A DNA stretch of 64,000 bases from Dyella sedimenti (GTDB lineage: Bacteria; Pseudomonadota; Gammaproteobacteria; Xanthomonadales; Rhodanobacteraceae), in the NCBI RefSeq assembly GCF_022760995.1, contig NZ_JAKWJO010000009.1, positions 124,001 to 188,000 of the forward strand, read 5' to 3'. A program made the position numbers and the translations under genes. The notes under the pieces are model-generated. The model saw only the letters and a list, made by a program, of their open reading frames with translations. It was not told the origin of the DNA and ran no database searches. How positions within the stretch are numbered: position 1 is the first letter of the stretch; every line of letters starts with the position of its first letter. Positions 8,639-16,997 of the stretch are shown piece after piece.

Positions 8639-9442
8639 TCAGGAATGCGCGAGGGGCATCCACGCCACCGCCGGGGCGCCGCCGCATCGCCTGGCGTGGC
8701 ATGGCCCGCCACTCGTCACGCGCTGGCCGTGGCGCCGCACCATCAGGTCGACGATCCAGGCACCGGTCGCCGTGGCGAGCAATCCGCCCGGCACCCGGAC
8801 CCGGGCATCGTCGCCCACGGAAGCCCGTGGCGACGCGCCGGCCGTGAGGCTGCGGATCAGTCCCCGCGTCGCGCTTCCCGAGGGACCGGCGATGGCGAGC
8901 GTATGGCCCGGCACCAGCCAGGACGCCAGTTGCCGCAGGACGCCGGCGCCCTCCGCGGACGCCACGATCGTCGGCGCGGCACGCAGTTGCGGCGACGGCA
9001 ACCGCGCGGCGGTCCCCATCGCCAGCACCAATGGTTCGATGCCGGCATCCGTCGCCAGCGCCACGTGCCGCGCGGCACGCGTGACGGCGAGGTCGTCGTC
9101 GCCGCGCAGGACGACCAGCAGCGTATCGAGATTGGCTACGGCCATGCGCCCCGCGCCATCCGCCGAAAGACCTTCCAGCAGCGACCGGCGCGGCAACCGC
9201 CGCCGCACCGACGGCGATTCGCGCCCCACCATCAGCCAATCGCCGACGGCCACGTCCGCGCCGGCCAGGTGATCGGGCCGTTCCACCCGGCGGATGCCGC
9301 TGGAGGCATAGACCTCCAGCCTGGCGGCATGCACGGCGAGCACCCTGGCCGGTGTGCCGGCCTCGAAATCGTCGAGCGTCAGATGTTGCGCGTAGTCGGG
9401 CCGCCAGCCGAGCTGGTGCAGCGAAAACGTCCGGAAAGACAT
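8639..9442 (-). CDS. Degenerate RsgA-like protein lacking GTPase motifs and zinc domain
   Basis: 267 residues from ATG at MSFRTFSLHQLGWRP; the frame is open further upstream. The N-terminus follows RsgA closely: LGWRPDYAQHLTLDDFEAG, an OB-fold with VGDWLMV, LPRRSLLEG and AVANLDTLLVVL. RsgA is a circularly permuted GTPase maturing the 30S subunit. Here every nucleotide motif is damaged. NKxD is replaced by AMGTAAR, the P-loop reads GPSGSATRG without the Lys-Ser/Thr, DTPG reads DLMV, and the Cys/His zinc domain is missing. A normal rsgA lies at about 48 kb, so this copy is either a pseudogene in progress or a GTP-independent paralog. Confidence 0.7.
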   Translation of the reverse strand: MSFRTFSLHQLGWRPDYAQHLTLDDFEAGTPARVLAVHAARLEVYASSGIRRVERPDHLAGADVAVGDWLMVGRESPSVRRRLPRRSLLEGLSADGAGRMAVANLDTLLVVLRGDDDLAVTRAARHVALATDAGIEPLVLAMGTAARLPSPQLRAAPTIVASAEGAGVLRQLASWLVPGHTLAIAGPSGSATRGLIRSLTAGASPRASVGDDARVRVPGGLLATATGAWIVDLMVRRHGQRVTSGGPCHARRCGGAPAVAWMPLAHS

Positions 9443-9717
9443 GGAGCCACCCTGGAAATAGGAGAAACGACGGCCTCCCGATGCGGGGCCGAGCGAAACG
9501 CCAGGGTGCGTGGGCAAGGGGATGAAGCGCGCCGGCGGCAAGCCAGCGTAATCTTCAGATGCGCGACGACCCGGCGGAGGCTGCTGCAACATTCATTGTC
9601 TGTTTCCTCCTTGTGGCTGGGTGGATGGGACGCGCAGGGTAGCCATGCGGCGCAGCGCGCGCAAGCGCTGATTTTCGTCAGCGATGACGGATGCGCGCGG
9701 CCGCCCGAAACGGGTGG

Positions 9718-10770
9718 TCATGCGCCTGTCTTGCGCCGCCCCCTGGCTTGGGCGGATCGCGGCGGCGCCGAGGTCGATTCGCGCAACTGCAGCGCATAGG
9801 GCACCTGCACCAGCAGGCCCTTGCCGCGCCCCCGCAATACTTCCATCAGCTGCAGGGCCGCGAGCTTGCCCATCTCGCGGCTGGGCTGCCGCACCGTGGT
9901 CAGCGGCGGCCACAGCTGGGTGGCCAGCGGCGTATCGTCGAAGCCGCAGACCGAGAGGTCGCGCGGCACCTTCAGCCCGCGCTCGTTCGCCGCCCACATG
10001 ACGCCGGCGGCCATGTCGTCGTTGGCGGCGAAGATCGCGGTGGGAGGCTCGGGCAGCGCGAACAGCTGCCGCGCGGCCAGCACGCCCGAGCCGAAGGTGA
10101 ACTCGCCCTGCGCCACGTAGGCCGGATCGAAGGCGATGCCCGCTTCCGCCAACGCGGCGCGGTAGCCGGCCAGGCGCCAACGACTCGCGCCATGGTTGGC
10201 GAAGCCGGCGATATAGGCGATGCGCCGATGCCCCAGTTCCACCAGGTGTCCCACCAGCGCCTTGGCGGCCAACGGCTCGTCCATGCACACGCCGATGGCA
10301 TCGTCGTGATGCACCGGCGAGATGCTCGCATAGGGCACGCCACGCTCCTTCAGTCGCTGCAGCAATGGCGCGTAGTCGGTAAGCGGCGGCGTCACGATCA
10401 CGCCGTCGATATGGTGGTCGGACACCAGCGCATCGACGCGCCGGATGAAATCCTTGCCACGCACCCGCAGCGGACAGGCCATCATGCTGTAGCGATGCGC
10501 GTCGCAGGCATCGAGCACGCCATCCTGGATCTCGGCGAGATAGGTGGAGGCCGGGTTGTCGTTGTTGTCGTACAGCATGGCCACCAGGAACGAACGGCTA
10601 CCGGCCAACCCGCGGGCCGCGGGGCTGGGCCGGTAGTTCATCGACTCCATCGCGGCCAGCACTTTCTGTCGCGTGGATTCCTTGACCGACGGTTCCTCGT
10701 TGAGGACACGGGACACCGTCTTGGGCGAGACACCCGTCGCGCGCGCTACATCTTCCAGGCGTACCCGCAT
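9718..10770 (-). CDS. LacI-family transcriptional regulator
   Basis: 350 residues. An N-terminal LacI helix-turn-helix (RLEDVARATGVSPKTVSRVLN, residues 4-25) and hinge (YRPSPAARGLAG) precede a periplasmic-binding-protein-like sensor domain with GVIVTPPL, GHRRIAYIAG, AIFAANDDMAAG and LSVCGFDDTPLA. Such proteins usually repress carbohydrate genes until a sugar binds. GGGAG precedes the ATG. No sugar-uptake or glycosidase gene adjoins it, so the regulon is not visible; the GH50-like lipoprotein at 26-28 kb is only a remote candidate. The C-terminus is Arg-rich (QARGRRKTGA). Confidence 0.92.
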   Translation of the reverse strand: MRVRLEDVARATGVSPKTVSRVLNEEPSVKESTRQKVLAAMESMNYRPSPAARGLAGSRSFLVAMLYDNNDNPASTYLAEIQDGVLDACDAHRYSMMACPLRVRGKDFIRRVDALVSDHHIDGVIVTPPLTDYAPLLQRLKERGVPYASISPVHHDDAIGVCMDEPLAAKALVGHLVELGHRRIAYIAGFANHGASRWRLAGYRAALAEAGIAFDPAYVAQGEFTFGSGVLAARQLFALPEPPTAIFAANDDMAAGVMWAANERGLKVPRDLSVCGFDDTPLATQLWPPLTTVRQPSREMGKLAALQLMEVLRGRGKGLLVQVPYALQLRESTSAPPRSAQARGRRKTGA

Positions 10771-10893
10771 GTGTTCTCCCGGCCATGCCGAACTGCCGGT
10801 TGACTATGCCTCCCGCGCCCGGCCCTTACAAGAAGCGCCGGAGGAGACGCATCGCGGGATCCTGCGGCCTCATCCGGGACCCGACGCCTGGAT

Positions 10894-10965
10894 TGTGGGA
10901 GCGCACCCTGTGCGCGACTTGACCCATCCGGCGCCACCGCGCCGCGCACAGGGTGCGCTCCCACA
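10894..10965. repeat. REP/BIME-like inverted repeat, copy 1
   Basis: Arms at 10894-10916 and 10943-10965 are a perfect 23-bp inverted pair (TGTGGGAGCGCACCCTGTGC core). Each arm also folds alone as GCGCAC-CCT-GTGCGC. It lies 20 bases downstream of the folK stop, between folK and the LacI-type gene. Confidence 0.9.
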
Positions 10966-10985
10966 TCAGGCGAGGCTGCATCGCT

Positions 10986-11474
10986 TCACAGCGGCTCGAC
11001 CGCCAGCGGCTCGCTCTCCGCCGGGAAGGCGGCCCACAGCTCGGCCATGCTGCGGCCGTCGCGCGGATGCACCAGCTGCGGCGCGATGTCGGCAATGGGC
11101 TTGAGCACGAAGGCGTGGCGCAGTTCCTTGCGCGGGATGTCCAGGTGATCTTCGCCCTGCCGCACCAGGTCGTCGTAGAGCACGATGTCCACGTCCAGCG
11201 TGCGGTCGGCGTAGCGCGGCACGTCGCGGCGGCGGCCGTGGCGGTCCTCCAGCGCGTGCAGCCAGTCGTTGAGCGCCTCCGGGGACAGGTCCGTGTCCAG
11301 TCCCACGGCGAGGTTGACGAAGTCGGCGCCATCGAAGCCCACCGACTTGCTGCGATAGGCCGGCGACACCGTCAGCGTGCCGAAGCGCGCGCGCAGTTCC
11401 TCCAACGCGGCGCGGAGGTAGCGATGGGGTTCGAGGTTGGAGCCCAGGCTCAGGTAGACGCGCGCCATCGTCAT
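10986..11474 (-). CDS. folK: 6-hydroxymethyl-7,8-dihydropterin pyrophosphokinase
   Basis: 162 residues. FolK transfers pyrophosphate from ATP to 6-hydroxymethyl-dihydropterin in folate synthesis in the cytosol. The family signatures are YLSLGSNLEP at the N-terminus and the pterin/Mg2+ block RYADRTLDVDIVLYDD with the paired aspartates. PRKELRHAFVLKPI follows. Its ATG overlaps the folB stop in an ATGA junction, so translation is coupled with the preceding pathway enzyme. A REP-like hairpin follows the stop. Confidence 0.95.
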   Translation of the reverse strand: MTMARVYLSLGSNLEPHRYLRAALEELRARFGTLTVSPAYRSKSVGFDGADFVNLAVGLDTDLSPEALNDWLHALEDRHGRRRDVPRYADRTLDVDIVLYDDLVRQGEDHLDIPRKELRHAFVLKPIADIAPQLVHPRDGRSMAELWAAFPAESEPLAVEPL

Positions 11475-11830
11475 TGCGGCCGGGTGCCGCGCTCGATGCG
11501 CACGCCCACCGCCCTGGCGCCGCGCACGGCGCCGGGCTTGGACAGCTTCAGGCGCACCCAGGCCACGCCGAACTCCTCGCGGATGATCGCCGCGCAGCGC
11601 TCGGCCAGCGTCTCCACCAGGCCGAAGCTGGACGCGCCGACGTACTCGATCAGCCGCTTGGACACGTCCTTGTAGTTGAGCGTGTGGGCGATGTCGTCGC
11701 TGGCGGCGGGCACGGTGTTGTCGAACGCCATCTCGATATCGAACGCAAGGGTCTGGCGCACGCGGCGCTCCCAGTCGTAGATGCCAATCACGGCGTCGAT
11801 GCGCAGGTCTTCGATGAAAACGATATCCAT
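11471..11830 (-). CDS. folB: Dihydroneopterin aldolase
   Basis: 119 residues, the usual FolB length. It cleaves 7,8-dihydroneopterin to 6-hydroxymethyl-dihydropterin, the substrate of the next gene product, FolK. Recognisable blocks are MDIVFIEDLRIDAVIGIYDWERRV, NYKDVSKRLIEYV with the conserved Tyr-Lys, and SSFGLVETLAERCA with the catalytic Glu region. The C-terminal LKLSKPGAV contains the usual Lys-Pro. The start MDIVF fits the family although the frame is open upstream. A REP-like element separates it from tsaD. Confidence 0.95.
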   Translation of the reverse strand: MDIVFIEDLRIDAVIGIYDWERRVRQTLAFDIEMAFDNTVPAASDDIAHTLNYKDVSKRLIEYVGASSFGLVETLAERCAAIIREEFGVAWVRLKLSKPGAVRGARAVGVRIERGTRPQ

Positions 11831-11853
11831 GGCGGATAGCGTAACGGCGTCGT

Positions 11854-11935
11854 TGTGGGAGCGCACCCTGTGCGCGACGGCGACAGATTTCCGGGCTTGG
11901 GTCCCTCGCCGTCGCGCACAGGGTGCGCTCCCACA
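11854..11935. repeat. REP/BIME-like inverted repeat, copy 2
   Basis: Perfect 30-bp arms at 11854-11883 and 11906-11935 around a 22-base loop, the longest pairing of the family here. It sits between the tsaD stop and the folB start. Confidence 0.92.
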
Positions 11936-11952
11936 GGCAACCAGGTGATCGG

Positions 11953-13020
11953 TTAGGTCGCCGGCGGCAGGCTTTCCAGATCCCAGCGCGGGAATACCTG
12001 CACCGAGGCGTCCTGGTGCTGGCCATGAGCGAGACGGATCGCGCCGGCCAGCGCGATCATCGCGCCGTTGTCGGTGCAGAAGGCCAGGCGCGGGAAGTAG
12101 GCCTTGAAGCCGTCCTTTTCGCCCGCCGCCGCCAGCGCCGCGCGCAGGCGCTGGTTGGCGCCCACGCCGCCGGCGATCACCAGCCGCCGGGCGCCGCTGG
12201 CCTGCAAGGCACGGCGGCACTTGATGACCAGGGTATCGACGATCGCCTCCTCGAAGGCGCGGGCGATGTCGGCACGGGTCTGCTCGCCCTGGTCCGACTG
12301 CTGCCACGCCAGCAGTACCTGGGTCTTGAGTCCGGAGAAGCTGAAGTCCAGGCCGGGGCGGTCGGTCATCGGACGGGAGAAACGGAATGCCCCCGGCCGC
12401 CCCTGTTCGGCCAGCCGGGCCAGCGCCGGGCCGCCGGGATACGGCAGGCCCATCAGCTTGGCGGTCTTGTCGAAGGCCTCGCCGGCGGCGTCGTCCAGCG
12501 TGTCGCCGAGGATGCGGTACTCGCCGATGCCCTTCACTTCCACCAGCATCGAGTGGCCGCCGGACACCAGCAGCGCCACGAACGGCGGCTCGGGCGGGTC
12601 GTCCTCCAGCAGCGGCGCCAGCAGGTGGCCTTCCATGTGGTGCACGCCGATCGCCGGCACGCCCAGGGCCCAGGCCATCGCGCGGGCCGCCGAGGCGCCC
12701 ACCAGCAGGGCGCCGACCAGGCCGGGGCCGGCGGTATAGGCGACGCCGCCCAGGTCCGACGGGGCCAGGCCGGCCTCGGCCAGCGCCTCGCGCACCAGCG
12801 GCAGCAGTTTGCGCACGTGGTCGCGGCTGGCCAGCTCGGGCACCACTCCGCCGTATTCGGCGTGCAGCTTGATCTGGCTGTAGAGGGTATGTGAAAGCAG
12901 GCCCCGGCCCGGCGAGCGCGGCTCCCAGCGCAGCAGGGCCACGCCGGTCTCGTCGCAGGAGGTCTCGATGCCCAGTACCGGCTTGCCGGGATGGGGCTTT
13001 GAAAATGCTGTCGTTTCCAC
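11953..13020 (-). CDS. tsaD: tRNA N6-adenosine threonylcarbamoyltransferase TsaD
   Basis: 355 residues. TsaD, with TsaB and TsaE, transfers the threonylcarbamoyl group to A37 of ANN-decoding tRNAs. The ASKHA-fold signatures are present: LGIETSCDETGVAL, the metal-binding HMEGH, LLVSGGHSML, GEAFDKTAKLMGLPYPGGP, the DFSFSGLKT block and VIAGGVGANQRLR. It diverges from rpsU, a conserved arrangement in proteobacteria, and the probable rpsU promoter overlaps its first codons. Confidence 0.96.
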   Translation of the reverse strand: METTAFSKPHPGKPVLGIETSCDETGVALLRWEPRSPGRGLLSHTLYSQIKLHAEYGGVVPELASRDHVRKLLPLVREALAEAGLAPSDLGGVAYTAGPGLVGALLVGASAARAMAWALGVPAIGVHHMEGHLLAPLLEDDPPEPPFVALLVSGGHSMLVEVKGIGEYRILGDTLDDAAGEAFDKTAKLMGLPYPGGPALARLAEQGRPGAFRFSRPMTDRPGLDFSFSGLKTQVLLAWQQSDQGEQTRADIARAFEEAIVDTLVIKCRRALQASGARRLVIAGGVGANQRLRAALAAAGEKDGFKAYFPRLAFCTDNGAMIALAGAIRLAHGQHQDASVQVFPRWDLESLPPAT

Positions 13021-13028
13021 GTTATACT
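12999..13028 (+). promoter_or_regulatory. Predicted sigma-70 promoter for rpsU
   Basis: TTGAAA at 12999-13004 and TATACT at 13023-13028, with an 18-base spacer: a good vegetative promoter match in a very GC-rich setting. The elements overlap the first codons of the divergent tsaD. Transcription would start near 13035, about 55 bases before the rpsU ATG. Confidence 0.65.
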
Positions 13029-13089
13029 TCGCGGCTCACCGTATTCCTACGGCTCGTCAAGGCGGGCCAGTCTACCACTTGGAGTTTCC

Positions 13090-13305
13090 ATGCCCAGCGT
13101 AAAAGTCCGCGAGAACGAGCCGTTCGAGCTTGCCCTCCGTCGCTTCAAGCGCACCTGCGAGAAGGCCGGCATCCTGGCCGAGACCCGCAAGCGCGAGTTC
13201 TACGAGAAGCCGACCCAGGAGCGCAAGCGCAAGCGTGCCGCCGCCGTGAAGCGCCACCTGCGCCGCCTCTCGCGCGATACCTCGCGTCGCACCCGCCTGT
13301 ACTGA
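13090..13305 (+). CDS. rpsU: 30S ribosomal protein bS21
   Basis: 71 residues, very basic, the standard bS21 length. It binds near the 16S rRNA 3' end and helps translation initiation. Start MPSVKVRENEPFELALRRFKR and the Arg/Lys-rich end (KRHLRRLSRDTSRRTR) match the family. It leads the cluster rpsU, YqeY-like gene, dnaG, a variant of the macromolecular-synthesis operon. A weak GGAG lies about 6 bases ahead of ATG. Confidence 0.97.
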   Translation: MPSVKVRENEPFELALRRFKRTCEKAGILAETRKREFYEKPTQERKRKRAAAVKRHLRRLSRDTSRRTRLY

Positions 13306-13473
13306 GTCTTGCGTCCGCCTCGTCGCGGATGCTCCTGAAGGCTCCGGCGCCCCTGGCGCCGTGCGGGTAGCTCGGCAGCTGGCGCGTCCATTCGCTGCCA
13401 CTGCCTTCGAAACCTTACACTGGCCGGCGTTGCTCCATGCGACGCCGGCTTTGTGTGTTTCCGAGGAAAGACC

Positions 13474-13920
13474 ATGACTCTCAAGCAGCAGCTCACCGAC
13501 GACATGAAGACCGCCATGCGCGGCGGCGACAAGGAACGCCTGGGCGTGATCCGCCTGATCCTGGCGGCGGTCAAGCAGCGCGAGGTGGACGAGCGCATCG
13601 AGCTGGACGACGCACAGACGCTGGCCGTGCTGGAGAAGATGGTCAAGCAGCGCAAGGACTCGATCAGCCAGTACGAGGCCGCCAACCGCCAGGACCTGGC
13701 CGACGTCGAGCGCGCCGAGATGGGCGTGATCGAGGGTTACCTGCCGGCCAAGCTCGGCGACGCGGAGATCGACGCGCTGATTACCGCCGCGATCGCCGAG
13801 ACCGGCGCCAGCTCGCCGCGCGACATGGGCAAGGTGGTGGCCGCGGTGAAGGAAAAGGCCGCCGGCCGCGCCGACATGGGCGTGGTGTCCGGCCGCATCA
13901 AGGCGCGCCTGGCCGGCTGA
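13474..13920 (+). CDS. YqeY-like GatB/Yqey-domain protein
   Basis: 148 residues, the typical length for this family. It is related to the tRNA-binding tail of GatB amidotransferase; its cellular role is not established, though tRNA binding is suspected. Visible blocks are LKQQLTDDMKTAMRGGDKERL, RLILAAVKQREVDER, QRKDSISQYEAANRQDL and MGKVVAAVKEKAAGRADMGVVS. I placed the start at MTLKQQ, where GAGGAAAG lies about 7 bases ahead. TACACT at 13416-13421 could be its own -10. It sits between rpsU and dnaG, as commonly seen in gammaproteobacteria. Confidence 0.92.
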   Translation: MTLKQQLTDDMKTAMRGGDKERLGVIRLILAAVKQREVDERIELDDAQTLAVLEKMVKQRKDSISQYEAANRQDLADVERAEMGVIEGYLPAKLGDAEIDALITAAIAETGASSPRDMGKVVAAVKEKAAGRADMGVVSGRIKARLAG

Positions 13921-14083
13921 TCGACGCCGCCTTCACGCGCCACTTGGCGGCTGTCCGGCCGATGACCGGACCGGCCTGCCGGGACAACTTGCACGCCACC
14001 CGCAGCTCCTGCCTGCATGCCCTTCACATCCCGCTGCCTACAACTGGGCGGCCAGATCCCCTGGCGGATGCAAGGAGTGACGC

Positions 14084-14254
14084 ATGCTCAAGTGGGCCAT
14101 CATCTTCGCCATCGTCTCGCTGGTGACCGGCTGGATGGGATTCGGCACCGTCTCCGGCGTCGCCGCCACGATCGCCAAGGTCCTGTTCGCGATCTTCCTG
14201 ATCCTGTTCCTGCTGGCCCTGCTGGCGGTGGTGGGCGTGTTCAAGGTGGTCTAG
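14084..14254 (+). CDS. DUF1328 small membrane protein (YtjA-like)
   Basis: A 56-residue protein starting MLKWAIIFAIVSLVTGWMG, preceded by AAGGAG seven bases before the ATG. It has two hydrophobic helices, about residues 4-20 and 29-54. The pattern LKWAIIF..S..TG..GFGT.SG.AA.IAKVLF matches the DUF1328/UPF0391 family, small inner-membrane proteins often induced by envelope or general stress; function is unknown. Its last 14 bases overlap the end of the convergent GNAT gene, an unusual antisense overlap. Confidence 0.88.
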   Translation: MLKWAIIFAIVSLVTGWMGFGTVSGVAATIAKVLFAIFLILFLLALLAVVGVFKVV

Positions 14255-14909
14255 CCGAGACCGCATCGAGCCTGCGCTCCATGCGCCGATGATCGGCCAC
14301 CCGGCCCTGCCCGTTGGCCAGGCGCGAGCGTCGCTCGCCTACCACGATGAAGCCGAGGCGGCGGTAAAGCGCCTCGGCGCGCGGGTTGCTGGTGGAAACA
14401 TCCAGCGCGAGGCGGCGGCGCCCCGCCTCGCGCGCCGCATCGGCCAGCCAGTCGATCAAGGCGCGTCCGACGCCCTGGCCACGCAATGCCGGCGCCACGC
14501 CCAGGTGGGCGAGGTAATGCATGTCGCCGTCCGGCGGCCGGATCACCGCCTCCACGCGCAGGCCGCGCGCGATCACACCCGGCCCGGCACCGGCGCCGTA
14601 GTGCCCCAGGATCTGCCGGGCGGCCGCCAGGGTGAATGGCCACTTGCGGTCGGCGCCATAGCCGGCCCCGACCGCCACTACCCGGCCATCGAGCACGCCC
14701 ACCGCATGGTTGCGCCAGCCGAACTCGCCCGCGCCGTCGATGAAGCAGCGGTGCAGGAAGGCCTGCGCGTCGCCGCCGCGCGCAGTGGCGAACACGTAGT
14801 CGAACGCCGCCGGCCCCGAGCTGTAGATCAGCGGCACCGCCGCTGCCGCATCCCCGGGCATGGCAGGGCGGAAACGCACCCGCTGGCCCGCCCCTGCCAT
14901 GTCCGCCAT
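14241..14909 (-). CDS. GNAT-family N-acetyltransferase
   Basis: 222 residues with one GNAT fold (about 10-195). It should acetylate a small molecule or protein using acetyl-CoA. The acyl-CoA-binding signature is LGVAPALRGQGVGRALIDW (motif A, R/Q-x-x-G-x-G/A); the late motif is NPRAEALYRRLGFIVVGE. Start MADMAGAG is chosen at the first in-frame ATG after upstream junk. A second ATG lies three codons in. It lies antisense between the DUF1328 gene and dnaG, interrupting the rpsU-to-dnaG cluster, and overlaps the DUF1328 3' end by 14 bases. Substrate not predictable. Confidence 0.87.
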   Translation of the reverse strand: MADMAGAGQRVRFRPAMPGDAAAAVPLIYSSGPAAFDYVFATARGGDAQAFLHRCFIDGAGEFGWRNHAVGVLDGRVVAVGAGYGADRKWPFTLAAARQILGHYGAGAGPGVIARGLRVEAVIRPPDGDMHYLAHLGVAPALRGQGVGRALIDWLADAAREAGRRRLALDVSTSNPRAEALYRRLGFIVVGERRSRLANGQGRVADHRRMERRLDAVSARPP

Positions 14910-15050
14910 ATCGCCCCCGGAACCCGCCGGCCTCCCGCGGCAGCATAAGGACAGGCCACCGGCCGGCACAGTGGCCGGCGCGGCCCGGCAAGGGGGCCAA
15001 AGCGGCCATCGTGAACAGGCTCTCCCGGGAACCTCTACACTAGGCACCTC

Positions 15051-16805
15051 ATGCGCGGACGTATCCCTGACAGCTTCATCGACGAATTGCTTGCCCGCGT
15101 CGACATCGTCGATGTGATCGAGCGGCGCGTGCCGCTGAAGAAGGCCGGGCGCGAATGGACCGCCTGCTGCCCGTTCCACAACGAGCGTACGCCCTCGTTC
15201 TACGTCAGCCCGGCCAAGCAGTTCTTCCACTGCTTCGGCTGCGGCGCGCACGGCAGCGCGCTGAAGTTCCTGATGGACTACGAACGACTGGAGTTCCCCG
15301 ACGCGGTGGAGGAACTGGCGCAGTCGGTGGGCCTCACCGTGCCGCGCGAGGGCGGCGACGACCGCGCCCCGCGCGAGGACAAGACCGATCTCTACGCCCT
15401 GCTCGACGCCGCCGCCCGCTGGTACGAGGGCGAGCTGCCCAGGAGCGCCGAGGCGCAGGCCTATTGCCGCAAGCGCGGGCTCGATGCCGAAACCATCAAG
15501 CGCTTCCGCATCGGCTGGGCGCCGGCCGGCTTCGACGGCGTGATCAAGGCGCTGGGCGGCAACGACCGCCGCATGCAGTTGCTCAATGAGGCGGGCATGG
15601 TGGCCAGCAACGAGCGCGGCCACCGCTACGACCGTTTCCGCGAACGCCTGATGTTCCCCATCCTGGACCGGCGCGGGCGCGTGATCGCCTTCGGCGGAAG
15701 GATCATCCCCTCCGGCGATGGTGGCGCGCCGGACGCGCGCAAGAGCGATGGTCCGAAGTACCTCAACTCGCCGGAAACCCCGCTGTTCCACAAGGGCCGC
15801 GAGCTGTTCGCGCTGTGGCAGGTGAAGCAGGCCAATCCCAGCCTGTCGCGCATCGTGGTGGTCGAGGGCTACATGGACGTGATCGCCATGCACCAGGCCG
15901 GCCTGCCCATCGCGGTGGCCACCCTGGGCACCGCCACCACGCCCGAGCACACCGAGGTGCTGTTCCGCGCCGCGCCCGACGTGGTGTTCTGCTTCGACGG
16001 CGACCGTGCCGGCCGCGCCGCCGCGTGGAAGGCGCTGGAATCGGCGCTGCCGCGCCTGCGCGACGGCCGCCAGGCCTATTTCCTGTTCCTGCCCGAGGGC
16101 GAGGACCCGGATACGCTGATCCGCAAGGAGGGCAAGGACGGTTTCGAGCAGCGTCTGAAGGCGGCCACGCCGCTGTCGGAATACTTCTTCGGCGAACTCG
16201 CGCACGAGGTGGACGTCGGCAGCCTGGACGGCCGTGCCCGCCTGGCCGAGCGGGCGCGCCCGCTGATCGCCCGGCTGCCGGATGGCGCCTTCCGCGACCT
16301 GATGGCGCAGGAGCTGGAAAAGCGTACCGGCGCGCGCGCGGTGTTGCAGGCCGATCCCTCGTCGCGCCGCCCGGTGCAGCGGCCGACCGTGGTGCAGCGC
16401 TCGCTGGTGCGCAGCGCGATCGCCCTGCTGCTCGCGCAGCCGGGCATGGCCGACCAGGTGGAGCGGCCCTACGGCTTCCTGCGCCTGGACAAGCCGGGCG
16501 TGGAGCTGCTGGCCGAGCTGATCGACCTGGCCCGCTCGCGTCCCGGCATCAACCCCGCCATGCTGGTGGAACACTTCGCCGAGCGTCCCGAGTACGCCGC
16601 CCTGCAGAAGCTGATGGCGGCGATGGTGGTGGGCGAGCCGGAAGCGCAGCGCGCGGAATTCTTCGACGCGCTCAAGCGCATGGAACAACAGGCGGTGATC
16701 CAGCGGCGCGACTGGCTGACCGCCAAGAGCCGCGAGGGCGCGCTGGACAGCGCCGAGAAGGCCGAGCTGCGCGAACTGCTGGCCGCCAGGGCGGTGCCGG
16801 GCTGA
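15051..16805 (+). CDS. dnaG: DNA primase
   Basis: 584 residues. DnaG makes RNA primers on the lagging strand and at restart forks, recruited by DnaB. The N-terminal zinc domain shows CCPFHNERTPSF and CFGCGAHG. The polymerase core follows with FRERLMFPI and GFGGRII. The TOPRIM segment has VVEGYMDVIAMHQ, ATLGTA and FCFDGDRAGR with the catalytic acidic residues. The C-terminal ~140 residues form the helicase-binding region. TACACT at 15036-15041 lies only ten bases before ATG. No rpoD follows; a DedA gene does. Confidence 0.96.
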   Translation: MRGRIPDSFIDELLARVDIVDVIERRVPLKKAGREWTACCPFHNERTPSFYVSPAKQFFHCFGCGAHGSALKFLMDYERLEFPDAVEELAQSVGLTVPREGGDDRAPREDKTDLYALLDAAARWYEGELPRSAEAQAYCRKRGLDAETIKRFRIGWAPAGFDGVIKALGGNDRRMQLLNEAGMVASNERGHRYDRFRERLMFPILDRRGRVIAFGGRIIPSGDGGAPDARKSDGPKYLNSPETPLFHKGRELFALWQVKQANPSLSRIVVVEGYMDVIAMHQAGLPIAVATLGTATTPEHTEVLFRAAPDVVFCFDGDRAGRAAAWKALESALPRLRDGRQAYFLFLPEGEDPDTLIRKEGKDGFEQRLKAATPLSEYFFGELAHEVDVGSLDGRARLAERARPLIARLPDGAFRDLMAQELEKRTGARAVLQADPSSRRPVQRPTVVQRSLVRSAIALLLAQPGMADQVERPYGFLRLDKPGVELLAELIDLARSRPGINPAMLVEHFAERPEYAALQKLMAAMVVGEPEAQRAEFFDALKRMEQQAVIQRRDWLTAKSREGALDSAEKAELRELLAARAVPG

Positions 16806-16997
16806 ATCCGCACGCCCTGTGACAGCGGCGTTCCAAAGAACAGGCTTCTAACCAACGACCCGGCAAGATGGCCGCCTCATCCCGCGTCCCCGGCGAGGGC
16901 GCCGGACACCTGCGCCACGGCAAACATGCCGACGCCTCCGTATGGGATCATCGACCGATACTCGAAGGCATGGCAACACACTCCGGGCCATACGTAG

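Noticed and set aside
10894..11935. Two spaced hairpin repeats considered as a CRISPR-like array
   Set aside because: They are inverted pairs with unequal spacing, separated by folK-folB, and there are no cas genes.
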